From: Bradyrhizobium sp. CCGB01
GTDB taxonomy: Bacteria > Pseudomonadota > Alphaproteobacteria > Rhizobiales > Xanthobacteraceae
Assembly (NCBI RefSeq): GCF_024199795.1
Contig: NZ_JANADK010000001.1
Coordinates: 3,968,001 to 4,032,000, forward strand
Length of the DNA stretch: 64,000 nucleotides
Direction of reading: 5' to 3'
Both the position numbers and the translations under genes were made by a program. Below are positions 1 to 8,021 of this stretch, one piece after another. The notes below the pieces were generated by a model that had not been told where the DNA came from, made no database searches, and saw only the letters and a list, made by a program, of their open reading frames with translations. Numbering within the stretch: position 1 is the stretch's first letter; each line of letters opens with the position of its first letter.

Positions 1-327
1 CAGGCCGAGGCGCTGCAATACATCAAGTGGTTCTCCGGCGGCGACGTCCAGAAGAAGTGGTGGGCGCTCGGCGGTTATTCTTGCGCCAAATCCGTGCTGA
101 ACGACCCGAGCTTCCCGAACAGCGCGCCCTTCGCCAAGGAGTTCCTGCAATCGATGGGCATGGTGGTCGACTTCTGGGCCGAGCCTTCCTACGCCCAGCT
201 GCTGCAAGCCGAGCAGAAGCGCGTGCATGACTATGTGGTGGCCGACAAGGGCACCGCACAGGAAGCGCTCGACGGTCTGGTGAAGGACTGGAAGGCGATC
301 TTCAAGGAAGAAGGCAAGAAGTTCTGA
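1..327 (+). CDS. Sugar/polyol ABC transporter substrate-binding protein, C-terminal end only
   Basis: The frame is open from base 1 and stops at 325-327, so only the last 108 residues of a periplasmic binding protein are present. The visible part is soluble, rich in Lys and Trp, and ends in a helical tail typical of MalE-like (family 1) solute-binding proteins. It lies just upstream of two MalF/MalG-type permeases in the same direction, so it is the solute receptor of that importer. Because the downstream genes encode dihydroxyacetone kinase, the ligand is probably glycerol, dihydroxyacetone or a related polyol (inference). The signal peptide and most of the binding lobes lie outside the window. 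Confidence 0.8.
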   Translation, partial: QAEALQYIKWFSGGDVQKKWWALGGYSCAKSVLNDPSFPNSAPFAKEFLQSMGMVVDFWAEPSYAQLLQAEQKRVHDYVVADKGTAQEALDGLVKDWKAIFKEEGKKF

Positions 328-336
328 GATGAACTG

Positions 337-364
337 CCCGGAGCGCGTGCGCTCGCGCTCCGGG
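337..364 (+). terminator. Strong hairpin after the binding-protein gene
   Basis: A perfect 11-bp inverted repeat (337-347 and 354-364, loop 348-353) is followed by TTT. It sits between the binding-protein stop and the first permease. Such hairpins often protect the 3' end of the binding-protein mRNA or partly terminate, giving more binding protein than permease. The short T run makes full termination doubtful. Confidence 0.6.
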
Positions 365-375
365 TTTCCTTCGAG

Positions 376-1389
376 ATGACCGGAACCGTCGCAGTGTCGA
401 CGACCCCGGTACCAGGATCGGCCGACGCAATGAATGAACTGAGTGCCTCTTCGCGGATCATCTATCGGGCCGTCATGGTCCGGCCGGGTGTGGCGCGTCG
501 TATCCGGGGCCTGTCGGACAGGACGCTCGCCTGGCTGTTCATCACGCCGACGATCGTGCTGCTGCTGGCGATCAACATCTTCCCGCTGCTCTGGACGATC
601 TATCTGTCGTTCACGAATTACCGCGCCAATCGCGCCAACGTGCCGACGATCTGGCTGGGCGCCGATTGGTACCAGTCGATCCTGACCGATCCGGACATCT
701 GGGCGGCGATGCAGGTGACGGCGCATTTCGTGATCTGGACGGTGGTGATCGAGACCGTTCTTGGATTTGGCCTTGCCTATCTCATCGACAAGAAATTCCG
801 CGGCCACGGTATGTGGACCACGATCATCCTGCTGCCGATGATGCTGTCACCGGCTGTCGTCGGCAATTTCTGGACATTCCTGTACCAGCCGCAGATCGGA
901 CTGTTCAATTACGTGGTCGCCTTCTTCACCGGCCGCGCGGCCTCGTCCTTCCAGATGCTGGGCGACGTCACGCTGAGCCCCTGGGCCATCGTCATCGTCG
1001 ATGCCTGGATGTGGACGCCCTATGTGATGCTGATCTGCCTCGCCGGCTTGCGGTCGATCCCGGACTATATCTACGAGGCGGCGGAGGTCGATCGCGCGTC
1101 GAAATGGCGGCAGTTCTGGTCGATCACGCTGCCGATGGCGCTGCCGTTCATCATGCTGGCGGTGCTCTTCCGCGGTATCGAGAACTTCAAGATGTTCGAC
1201 ATGGTCAATCTGCTCACCGGCGGTGGGCCGGGGTCGACCACGGAAGTCGCGTCGATCACGCTCAAGCGTGCTGCGTTCGAGAGCTGGCGCACCGGCTATT
1301 CCTCGGCCTTCGCGATCATCCTGTTCGTGACGGTCTTCGGCCTCGCCAACATCTACGTAAAGGCGCTGAACAAGGTGAAAAGCCGATGA
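376..1389 (+). CDS. Sugar/polyol ABC transporter permease, MalF/UgpA type
   Basis: The 337-residue protein has an extended N-terminus, then about six hydrophobic segments starting near residue 50. The cytoplasmic EAA loop that docks on the ATPase is visible around residues 232-251 (EAAEVDRASKWRQFW). Family length (about 290-330) fits. It forms the channel with the next gene, whose ATG overlaps its stop (ATGA at 1386-1389), showing translational coupling. The start is uncertain because no good Shine-Dalgarno precedes 376; in-frame ATGs at 430 and 475 would remove the poorly conserved leader. Substrate is inferred from the kinase genes downstream. Confidence 0.85.
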   Translation: MTGTVAVSTTPVPGSADAMNELSASSRIIYRAVMVRPGVARRIRGLSDRTLAWLFITPTIVLLLAINIFPLLWTIYLSFTNYRANRANVPTIWLGADWYQSILTDPDIWAAMQVTAHFVIWTVVIETVLGFGLAYLIDKKFRGHGMWTTIILLPMMLSPAVVGNFWTFLYQPQIGLFNYVVAFFTGRAASSFQMLGDVTLSPWAIVIVDAWMWTPYVMLICLAGLRSIPDYIYEAAEVDRASKWRQFWSITLPMALPFIMLAVLFRGIENFKMFDMVNLLTGGGPGSTTEVASITLKRAAFESWRTGYSSAFAIILFVTVFGLANIYVKALNKVKSR

Positions 1390-2339
1390 CATCAGCCACC
1401 ACAGCCCATTCGGTCGTCGAGCCGTCGGCCACGACGCGGCGCTTTGCCGGCTCGCTCGTCGTGCTCTACGCCATCATCACCATGATCCCGCTGGTGTGGA
1501 TCATGCTCACCGCGTTCAAGTCGCCGGACGATGCGATCTCCTATCCGCCAAAAGTGATGTTCAAGCCGTCGCTCGAAGGTTTCTGCAATCTGTTCACGAC
1601 GCGCTCGCGCCAGACGCCGGAGTTCATCCGCTCGCTCGGACCGCCGCAGGGGCTTTGCGACAGCATCGCCCGCGACCGCAATATGGTGGTCGCCGGTCCC
1701 TCGAACTATGTGCCGCGCTTCGTCAACTCGCTGATCATCGCATTCGGCTCGACCGTGCTCGCCGTCGCGCTCGGCACCTTGTCGGCCTATGGCTTCTCGC
1801 GCTTCCGCGTGCCGCTGAAGGACGACCTCTTGTTCTTCATTCTGTCGACCCGGATGATGCCGCCGATTGCGGTCGCGATCCCGATCTATCTGATGTACCG
1901 CACCGTCGGATTGTCGGACACAAGGCTCGGGATGATCCTGCTCTACACCTCGGTCAACGTCTCGCTCGCCGTCTGGCTGCTCAAGGGATTCATCGACGAA
2001 ATCCCACGCGAGTACGAGGAGGCGGCTATGATCGACGGCTATACCCGCTTTCAGGCCTTCGTGAAGGTGGTGCTGCCTCAGGCCACCACGGGAATCGCGG
2101 CGACGGCGATCTTCTGCCTGATCTTCGCCTGGAACGAATACGCCTTCGCGGTGCTTCTCACCTCGGGCAACGCGCAGACGGCGCCACCGTTCATCCCGAT
2201 TATCATCGGCGAGGGCGGGCAGGACTGGCCCGCAGTGGCCGCCGGCACGACGCTGTTTTTGGTGCCGATCGTGGTGTTCACGGTGCTTCTGCGCAAGCAT
2301 CTGCTGCGCGGCATCACCTTTGGAGCCGTTCGCAAATGA
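1386..2339 (+). CDS. Sugar/polyol ABC transporter permease, MalG/UgpE type
   Basis: This 317-residue inner-membrane permease starts at the ATG overlapping the previous stop. It has the MalG layout: a first membrane segment near residues 20-40, a periplasmic stretch, then further segments and an EAA-type loop near residues 214-233 (EYEEAAMIDGYTRFQ). A periplasmic insertion after the first segment (about residues 60-105) contains two cysteines, which is longer than in MalG and resembles polyol/glycerol permeases. It pairs with the upstream permease. The frame is open well upstream, but that part is an out-of-frame shadow of the first permease. Confidence 0.87.
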   Translation: MTSATTAHSVVEPSATTRRFAGSLVVLYAIITMIPLVWIMLTAFKSPDDAISYPPKVMFKPSLEGFCNLFTTRSRQTPEFIRSLGPPQGLCDSIARDRNMVVAGPSNYVPRFVNSLIIAFGSTVLAVALGTLSAYGFSRFRVPLKDDLLFFILSTRMMPPIAVAIPIYLMYRTVGLSDTRLGMILLYTSVNVSLAVWLLKGFIDEIPREYEEAAMIDGYTRFQAFVKVVLPQATTGIAATAIFCLIFAWNEYAFAVLLTSGNAQTAPPFIPIIIGEGGQDWPAVAAGTTLFLVPIVVFTVLLRKHLLRGITFGAVRK

Positions 2340-2548
2340 GCCTCGATGCCAACTCATCCATCGCGCATCGCGGTCTCGCGGACCGCATGCTGCGCCGCGG
2401 CCCGCTCGAAGCCGTGGCGACGACGACCATCGCCGCCGGTGTGGTGATGCTGATGCAGCCGTTCTCTCTGACGCTGTATTCCTGGTCGTTTGCGACGACC
2501 CTGTTCGGCACGGTGATGTTCACCATCGTGTCCAAGGTCCGGGAGTAG
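2336..2548 (+). CDS. Small two-helix membrane protein inside the ABC operon
   Basis: A 70-residue protein whose ATG overlaps the stop of the second permease. It has a short charged N-terminus and two hydrophobic stretches (about residues 26-43 and 46-64), so it should be a helical hairpin in the inner membrane. I do not recognise a named family. Its position between permeases and ATPases is like the small membrane protein (GlpU) reported in the rhizobial glycerol ABC operon, and a similar accessory role is possible. Overlapping start, tight spacing and coherent hydrophobicity support a real gene. Confidence 0.65.
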   Translation: MSLDANSSIAHRGLADRMLRRGPLEAVATTTIAAGVVMLMQPFSLTLYSWSFATTLFGTVMFTIVSKVRE

Positions 2549-2554
2549 GGCGCG

Positions 2555-3652
2555 ATGGCACAGATCAAGGTCGAGGCGCTCGACAAATCCTTCGGTGATT
2601 TTCATGCGGTCAAGTCCGCCAGCTTCACGGTGGAGGACGGCCAGTTCCTTTGCCTGCTCGGGCCGTCCGGCTGCGGCAAGACCACGACGCTCCGCATGAT
2701 TGCCGGCCTGGAGTTGCCGACGGCAGGTACGATCCGGTTGGACGGCGAAGACGTGACGATGAATCGCGCATCCGCGCGCGACATCGCCTTCGTGTTCCAG
2801 CTCTTCGCGCTCTATCCGCACATGAATGTCCGGCGCAACATCGGCTTTCCTCTGACATGCGAGGGCATCGGTGCGGCCGAGCGCGACCGGCGCGTTGTTG
2901 AGGCTGCGCGGATCTTGCGGATCACGCATCTACTCGACCGCTCCGTCTCCGGCCTCGCCGGCGGCGACCGGCAGCGTGTGGCGCTTGGACGAGCCATTGT
3001 GCGCAAGCCGAAGTGTTTTCTGATGGACGAGCCGCTCGGCGCGCTCGATACCGAGATGCGCGAGGCCATGATTCACGAACTGCGGGCTCTGCATGACCGC
3101 TTGGGAGCGACGACCGTCTATGTCACCCATGACCAGCTTGAAGCCATGGCGATGGCTGACAGGATCGCGGTGATGAACAATGGCGTCGTCGAGCAGGTGG
3201 CGAGTCCGCGCGACATCTATGACCGGCCGGCTTCGCTGTTCGTCGCGGACTTCATCGGCTCGCCGCCCATGAATTTCCTGCCGTTCCGTGGCGGTTTGCA
3301 GACCGGCGCAGAGGCGATCCGGCTTGGCGAACGCGACGTTGCAATTCCTGCCGCGCGTGAGGCGATGGCGGAGAGCGAGCTGGTGCTCGGCGTGCGGCCC
3401 GAGCATGTGCGCTTCACCGATGGCGGCATGGTGCGCGGCGAAGTCTATGGCACGGAATATCTGGGCACGACGCAGATCGTGACCGTGACGACGCGTTACG
3501 GCGCGCTCAAGGCCCGCTCACCTAGCAGCAGATCGTTTCGGACCGGCGAGACTGTCGGGCTCGACTTTCGGCCCGATACGCTGTCGATCTTCGACAAGGC
3601 ATCCGGCCGGGCGATTCGCACCGCGCTGCATGAGGGAGGCGCGCATGGCTGA
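2555..3652 (+). CDS. ABC transporter ATP-binding protein with atypical signature motif
   Basis: A 365-residue MalK/UgpC-type ATPase. Walker A is GPSGCGKTT (about residue 36), the Q-loop reads VFQLF, Walker B is FLMDEP and the H-loop is VTHD. A C-terminal OB-fold/TOBE region follows residue 240. The ABC signature is LAGGDRQRV instead of LSGGQ: Ser and Gln, which touch the ATP gamma-phosphate in the partner subunit, are changed. The start is only six bases after the small membrane protein. A second, canonical ATPase follows directly, so the pump probably uses an asymmetric ATPase heterodimer with one weakened site, as proposed for paired ATPases of rhizobial polyol importers. Confidence 0.88.
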   Translation: MAQIKVEALDKSFGDFHAVKSASFTVEDGQFLCLLGPSGCGKTTTLRMIAGLELPTAGTIRLDGEDVTMNRASARDIAFVFQLFALYPHMNVRRNIGFPLTCEGIGAAERDRRVVEAARILRITHLLDRSVSGLAGGDRQRVALGRAIVRKPKCFLMDEPLGALDTEMREAMIHELRALHDRLGATTVYVTHDQLEAMAMADRIAVMNNGVVEQVASPRDIYDRPASLFVADFIGSPPMNFLPFRGGLQTGAEAIRLGERDVAIPAAREAMAESELVLGVRPEHVRFTDGGMVRGEVYGTEYLGTTQIVTVTTRYGALKARSPSSRSFRTGETVGLDFRPDTLSIFDKASGRAIRTALHEGGAHG

Positions 3653-4652
3653 GGTTGAGATCATCTCCGTTTCCAAGGCGTTCGGTAAGACGCAAGCCCT
3701 GAGCGATCTGTCGCTGACCGTCGGCGACGGCGAGTTCGTGGCATTGCTCGGGCCGACGGGTGCCGGCAAGACCACGGCATTGCGCTTGATCGCCGGGCTG
3801 GAGCAGCCGGATAGCGGTTCGATCCGGATCGACGGGCGCGATGTGACCGGTGCCGCGCCGGCGGACCGCGATGTCGCCTTCGTCTTCCAGCAATATTCGC
3901 TGTATCCGCACCTCACTGTGTTCGAGAACATGGCTTTCGCGCTGCGCGCGCCGACCCGCCGCGTGGGCGAAGCCGATATCCGCGCGAAGGTGCAGGAGGT
4001 CGCGCGGCTTCTTCACATCGAGACCAAGCTGGACAACAAGGCGACGCAGCTGTCGGGCGGGCAGATGCAGCGCGTTGCGATCGGCCGGGCGCTGGTCCGT
4101 TCGCCCTCGATCTATCTGATGGACGAGCCGCTGTCCTCGCTGGATGCCAAGCTGCGCGGCGAGCTGCGTCTGGAGCTCAAGCGGATCCAGGTCGATCTCG
4201 GCGCGACGATCCTCTATGTCACCCACGATCAGACGGAGGCGATGACCATGGCATCGCGCATTGGCGTGATTGAAGGAGGGCGGCTGATGCAGATCGGATC
4301 GCCGCGTGAGATCTACGAGAACCCGATCAACGCGCATGTCGCGGCGCGGCTGGGCCAGCCGGCGATCAATCTGCTGCCGGCGGCCCTGTTTGCCGGCACG
4401 CCGGCCGGCGCCGAGACCATCGGCGCGCGGACCGAGCACCTGACGATCGCGCGCGGCGGTGGCGACGTCTCGGCAACCGTCAAGCGGGTCGAGCACCTCG
4501 GCGACCAGAGCCATCTCCATCTCGATCTCGCTGGCCGGCCGGTTGTGACCCTGGCAGATCCCGAGGCGGGCTTTGGCGCAGGGGACGTTGTGTCGCTCCG
4601 GCTGAACAGACCGCTGTTTTTCGATGCGAAGGGCGGGAGGGTAGCGGCATGA
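3645..4652 (+). CDS. ABC transporter ATP-binding protein, canonical partner
   Basis: A 335-residue ATPase with Walker A GPTGAGKTT, Q-loop VFQQYS, signature LSGGQMQRV, Walker B YLMDEP and H-loop VTHD, plus a TOBE-like C-terminal region. I chose the ATG at 3645 because GAGGGAGG (3632-3639) lies five bases upstream; the ATG at 3630 overlaps that ribosome site. The gene overlaps the end of the previous ATPase by eight bases. The two ATPases differ enough to be distinct subunits rather than a recent duplication. Together they power the permease pair upstream. Confidence 0.9.
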   Translation: MAEVEIISVSKAFGKTQALSDLSLTVGDGEFVALLGPTGAGKTTALRLIAGLEQPDSGSIRIDGRDVTGAAPADRDVAFVFQQYSLYPHLTVFENMAFALRAPTRRVGEADIRAKVQEVARLLHIETKLDNKATQLSGGQMQRVAIGRALVRSPSIYLMDEPLSSLDAKLRGELRLELKRIQVDLGATILYVTHDQTEAMTMASRIGVIEGGRLMQIGSPREIYENPINAHVAARLGQPAINLLPAALFAGTPAGAETIGARTEHLTIARGGGDVSATVKRVEHLGDQSHLHLDLAGRPVVTLADPEAGFGAGDVVSLRLNRPLFFDAKGGRVAA

Positions 4653-5263
4653 GCCTTGATCGGGTAGCCAGGGAAAGACTGGTGCGAGCGCTGGCAGGGT
4701 CAGTGATCGAACACGCGGACGAGTTGACGAGCCTCGATCAGGCGATTGGCGATGGGGATCATGGGCTGAACATGAAGCGCGGTTTCGAGGCGGTGCTCGC
4801 GGCATTGCCGGGCCTTGCCGACAAGTCGCTCCCGGACATGCTGAAGGCGATCGGAATGACTTTGGTCATGAAGGTCGGCGGTGCTTCGGGGCCGCTGGTC
4901 GGGACATTCTTCATGGAACTGGGCAAGGCCCTTCCGGAGCACCCGAGCCGGGCCGATCTCGTCGCCGCGACGGAGAAGGCGGTTGAGGCCGTCAAGGCGC
5001 GTGGCCGTTCCGAAGCAGGCCAGAAGACGCTGCTGGATGTTCTGGTGCCGGTGCACGCCGTTCTGGCGGGCGGCGGCGATGCAAAGGCGATCGCAGCTGA
5101 GGCTGCGCAAGCGGCCGATCGCACCACGCCGATGCAGGCGATTCGCGGCCGCGCGTCGTTTCTTGGCGAACGTTCCATCGGTCATATGGACCCGGGCTCG
5201 CGCTCGGCGTCCCTTTTGATCGGCGCAGCAGTTGAGACACTGGAGTTCGAGGTCAATACATGA
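4649..5263 (+). CDS. dhaL: Dihydroxyacetone kinase subunit DhaL (ADP-binding)
   Basis: This 204-residue protein has the usual length of DhaL. The signature DQAIGDGDHG puts aspartates at residues 30, 35 and 37, the same positions that hold the Mg-ADP cluster in E. coli DhaL. A C-terminal GHxDPG motif closes the nucleotide pocket. In the family, ADP stays bound as a cofactor; it is rephosphorylated by DhaM and passes phosphate to dihydroxyacetone held on DhaK. Start and stop overlap the neighbouring genes by four bases on both sides, so translation is coupled from the transporter into the kinase. Confidence 0.93.
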   Translation: MSLDRVARERLVRALAGSVIEHADELTSLDQAIGDGDHGLNMKRGFEAVLAALPGLADKSLPDMLKAIGMTLVMKVGGASGPLVGTFFMELGKALPEHPSRADLVAATEKAVEAVKARGRSEAGQKTLLDVLVPVHAVLAGGGDAKAIAAEAAQAADRTTPMQAIRGRASFLGERSIGHMDPGSRSASLLIGAAVETLEFEVNT

Positions 5264-5646
5264 GCAATGTCGGAATTGTCATCGTATCGCATTCGCCGAA
5301 GATTGCGGAAGGCGCGGCCGATATGGTGCGGCAGATGGTCGGAGACGCGGTGCCGCTCGCCTGGACCGGTGGCGACGTCGATGGTGGGCTCGGTACCAAT
5401 GTTGCAGGAATCCTCGAGGCGATCGGGTCGGCCTGGTCACCGGCAGGCGTCGCGATTCTCGTCGATCTCGGCGGTGCCGAGACCAATTCGGAGATGGCGG
5501 TGGAGATGCTCCCCGAGGATCGGCGCGCGCGCGTGCTGGTCTGTAACGCCCCGGTGGTCGAGGGAGCTGTGATCGCTGCGACCGAATCTTCGGGCGGCTC
5601 ATCGCTTGCCGCCGTCAAGCGCAGTGCGGAGGAATTCTATGCATGA
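5260..5646 (+). CDS. dhaM: DhaM, PTS EIIA-Man-like phosphocarrier for dihydroxyacetone kinase
   Basis: A 128-residue single-domain protein of the mannose-type EIIA fold. The phospho-accepting residue is His11 in the motif VSHSPKIAEG. The GGDVDGGLGTN and DLGGAETN segments are typical of DhaM and recognise DhaL-ADP. Unlike E. coli DhaM, which is fused to HPr and an enzyme I fragment, this protein is the EIIA domain alone; HPr and enzyme I follow as separate genes. It should carry phosphate from HPr to ADP on DhaL. Confidence 0.92.
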   Translation: MSNVGIVIVSHSPKIAEGAADMVRQMVGDAVPLAWTGGDVDGGLGTNVAGILEAIGSAWSPAGVAILVDLGGAETNSEMAVEMLPEDRRARVLVCNAPVVEGAVIAATESSGGSSLAAVKRSAEEFYA

Positions 5647-5953
5647 TGCCAACGCCAACCGGGCGGCTCAGACGTTTGCGCCGCTGACCGCCTCGGCGGT
5701 CCTGGTCAATCCGGTCGGCCTGCACGCGCGGCCATCGGTGAAGCTCACGCAATGCGCGAAAGGCTTTGCCGCAAAGATCGAAATTGCGCTTGCCGCCGAC
5801 GGCCCCTGGACGGACGCCAAGAGCCCGGTGAAGGTAATGCGTGTGAAGGCGCCGCAAGGCGCAACGCTGCATTTCCGCATCGCCGGTCCTGATGGCGAGG
5901 CGGCGCTCGCGGCCATGCTGGCGCTGGTGCATGACGGTTTCGGCGAGGCCTGA
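5639..5953 (+). CDS. HPr-family phosphocarrier protein
   Basis: A 104-residue HPr with the motif NPVGLHARPS; His29 is the phosphorylation site, shifted by a roughly 14-residue N-terminal extension. A serine in AKSPVKVM (about residue 62) matches the regulatory Ser region of HPr, but no HPr kinase gene is nearby. The ATG at 5639 follows GGAGG (5629-5633) and overlaps the end of dhaM, confirming co-translation. It links enzyme I to DhaM. Confidence 0.9.
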   Translation: MHDANANRAAQTFAPLTASAVLVNPVGLHARPSVKLTQCAKGFAAKIEIALAADGPWTDAKSPVKVMRVKAPQGATLHFRIAGPDGEAALAAMLALVHDGFGEA

Positions 5954-5957
5954 GACC

Positions 5958-7556
5958 GTGGGCGAGATCCAACTCACCGGCCATCCCGCCTCGCCAGGCC
6001 TCGCCATTGGTCCCGTCGCCGTGTTGACGGGTACGGTGGTGAGTAGGGCGGCGAAGGGCGCCCCGGCCCAGGAGGCTGCAGCGCTGAAGGCGGCGATCGA
6101 GGAAGCAGCAGCGGACCTCGCCGACCTGATCGCGACGGTTCATGGCGAGGCCGCAGAGATCCTCGAATTCCAGGTCGCGATGCTCGGTGACGATGCGCTT
6201 GCCGAGGGGGCTTACGAAGCTATCGCGGGTGGTGCGGCCGCCGATGAAGCCTGGCGCGCGGCACTCGATGCGGAGATAGCCGGCTATCGCGCGGCGGATG
6301 ATGAATATTTCCGGGCTCGTGCCACCGATTTGGTCGACATTCGCGATCGCGTGCTGGCGGGTCTGAATGGTGCTGATACGATTGCAAAAGTTTCCGGCGA
6401 TTCCGTCGTCATGGGTGATGACATTTCGCCGTCCACCTTCCTGGCCGTCGACTGGACTCGTGGCGGCGCCATTGCGCTGGCTAGCGGATCGCCGTCATCG
6501 CATGTCGCGGTGCTCGCGCGGGCGCGCGGCGCCCCCATGGTGGTCGGATTGGGCCCGTTGCCATGGAACGGACAGCCGCCGTCACTGGCGCTGGTCGACG
6601 GCGACGCCGGCACCGTGATCTTTGATCCCAAGCCGGAAACGCGCCGCCTTTTCGAGCAGCGCATGGCGGCGGCAAACGCGGCGCAGATCGCTGCCGACGC
6701 GGGCCGCCTCAAACCGGGGCTGACGGCCGATGGACGGCGCATCGCCGTCCTGCTCAACGTCGCCGCGCCCGAAGATCTCGCGGGCCTCGATCCCGCAATC
6801 TGCGACGGTATCGGCCTCGTGCGGACAGAGTTTCTATTCGAAGGTTCGAGGGGGCTTCCAGGCGAGGATGCGCAATATGCGGTCTATCGGCGCATTCTCG
6901 AGTGGGCTGCAGGACGACCGGTGACGATCCGCACCCTCGATGCCGGTGGCGACAAGCCAATCGTCGGCTTGACGATCGATGGCGAGCGCAATCCATTCCT
7001 GGGCTTGCGCGGGATCCGGCTCTCGCTGGCGCGGCCGGAGGTGTTTCGCTTGCAGTTGCGGGCGCTGTGCCGTGCGGCTGTCCATGGAACACTGAAGGTG
7101 ATGCTGCCGATGGTCGCGGTCCCGTCGGAGCTCGACCGCGCCAAGGCCATGCTGGACGCGGAGTTTGCGACCCTCACGGCAGAGGGCATCGCCTGCGCGC
7201 GGCCGCCGCTCGGCATCATGGTTGAGGTCCCGGCCGCAGCGCTATGCGCCGAGGATTTTGATGCGGCGTTCTATTCCATCGGGTCGAACGACCTAACCCA
7301 ATACACGATGGCCGCGGCACGCGATATCGGCGCCGTTGCCGACCTCAACGATGCCGGCCATCCGGCGGTGGTGGCGCTAATCGCAAGGACGGTCGAGGCC
7401 GGACGTAGGCGCGGCGTCGAGGTCTCCCTCTGCGGCGATGCCGCGGCCGATATGCGTCTGACGAAGGCGCTGCTGGCGACAGGCTTGACGACGCTCTCGG
7501 TCTCGCCGATTGCGGTGGCGCGGCTCAAGGCCGCCATTGCCGGGGTGACCGCATGA
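5958..7556 (+). CDS. ptsI: PEP-protein phosphotransferase (enzyme I) of the DHA relay
   Basis: A 532-residue enzyme I, slightly shorter than the usual 570. The GTG start at 5958 is four bases past the HPr stop and gives the correct N-terminus (GEIQLTGHPASPG). His182 in SPSSHVAVLARARGAP is the phosphohistidine. The C-terminal TIM barrel has the PEP site, including LRTLDAGGDKP, GSNDLTQY and the catalytic Cys in SLCGDAA. It takes phosphate from PEP to HPr. A dedicated copy inside the operon suggests a self-contained relay. Confidence 0.92.
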   Translation: MGEIQLTGHPASPGLAIGPVAVLTGTVVSRAAKGAPAQEAAALKAAIEEAAADLADLIATVHGEAAEILEFQVAMLGDDALAEGAYEAIAGGAAADEAWRAALDAEIAGYRAADDEYFRARATDLVDIRDRVLAGLNGADTIAKVSGDSVVMGDDISPSTFLAVDWTRGGAIALASGSPSSHVAVLARARGAPMVVGLGPLPWNGQPPSLALVDGDAGTVIFDPKPETRRLFEQRMAAANAAQIAADAGRLKPGLTADGRRIAVLLNVAAPEDLAGLDPAICDGIGLVRTEFLFEGSRGLPGEDAQYAVYRRILEWAAGRPVTIRTLDAGGDKPIVGLTIDGERNPFLGLRGIRLSLARPEVFRLQLRALCRAAVHGTLKVMLPMVAVPSELDRAKAMLDAEFATLTAEGIACARPPLGIMVEVPAAALCAEDFDAAFYSIGSNDLTQYTMAAARDIGAVADLNDAGHPAVVALIARTVEAGRRRGVEVSLCGDAAADMRLTKALLATGLTTLSVSPIAVARLKAAIAGVTA

Positions 7557-7984
7557 ATGACGATGCAGGCGAAGACATAAGCCGGCCGGGCGACAGCAAT
7601 GTCGCGGATTACAAGTTCATCCTGCGGCGGGCCCTCGACAACCGGCCGTCCGGGACGCGGCTGAAGCTCGCGGCAGCGCTCGGCAAGAACCGCTCCTTCG
7701 TCAGCCAGATCACCAATCCGGCCTATCTGGTGCCGATCCCGGCCAAGCATGTCGCGATCATCTTCGAGGTCTGCCATCTCTCCGGTGCCGAGCGCGCGGC
7801 GTTCCTCGAAGCCTATGGTCGCGCGCATCCGGGCCGGCTGCGCGGTGCCCATCGCGAGGCCCGCACGCGCGTTGTGACCGTGACGGTGCCTGATCTCGGC
7901 GACGACAAGAAAAATCGCGCGCTGGAGCAACTCATCGTCGACTTTGCCGCCCAGCTCGCGCGCTACGCCGAAAGCATCGGCTGA
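7553..7984 (+). CDS. Helix-turn-helix protein within the DHA kinase operon
   Basis: A 143-residue protein whose ATG overlaps the enzyme I stop. Residues about 20-85 look like an XRE-like helix-turn-helix (RLKLAAALGKNRSFVSQIT as the recognition part), followed by a basic Arg-rich linker and an amphipathic C-terminal helix that may dimerise. I recall no named family. Sitting between enzyme I and dhaK it is likely the local regulator, perhaps sensing flux through the relay, but no operator was found. A DNA-binding role is inferred from the motif only. Confidence 0.6.
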   Translation: MNDDAGEDISRPGDSNVADYKFILRRALDNRPSGTRLKLAAALGKNRSFVSQITNPAYLVPIPAKHVAIIFEVCHLSGAERAAFLEAYGRAHPGRLRGAHREARTRVVTVTVPDLGDDKKNRALEQLIVDFAAQLARYAESIG

Positions 7985-8021
7985 CGAATTCGAAACACAA
8001 AAAGATAACCGGGAGGACGCC

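Noticed and set aside
3522..4805. 427-codon minus-strand frame
   Set aside because: Antisense to the second ATPase and dhaL, which carry full motif sets.
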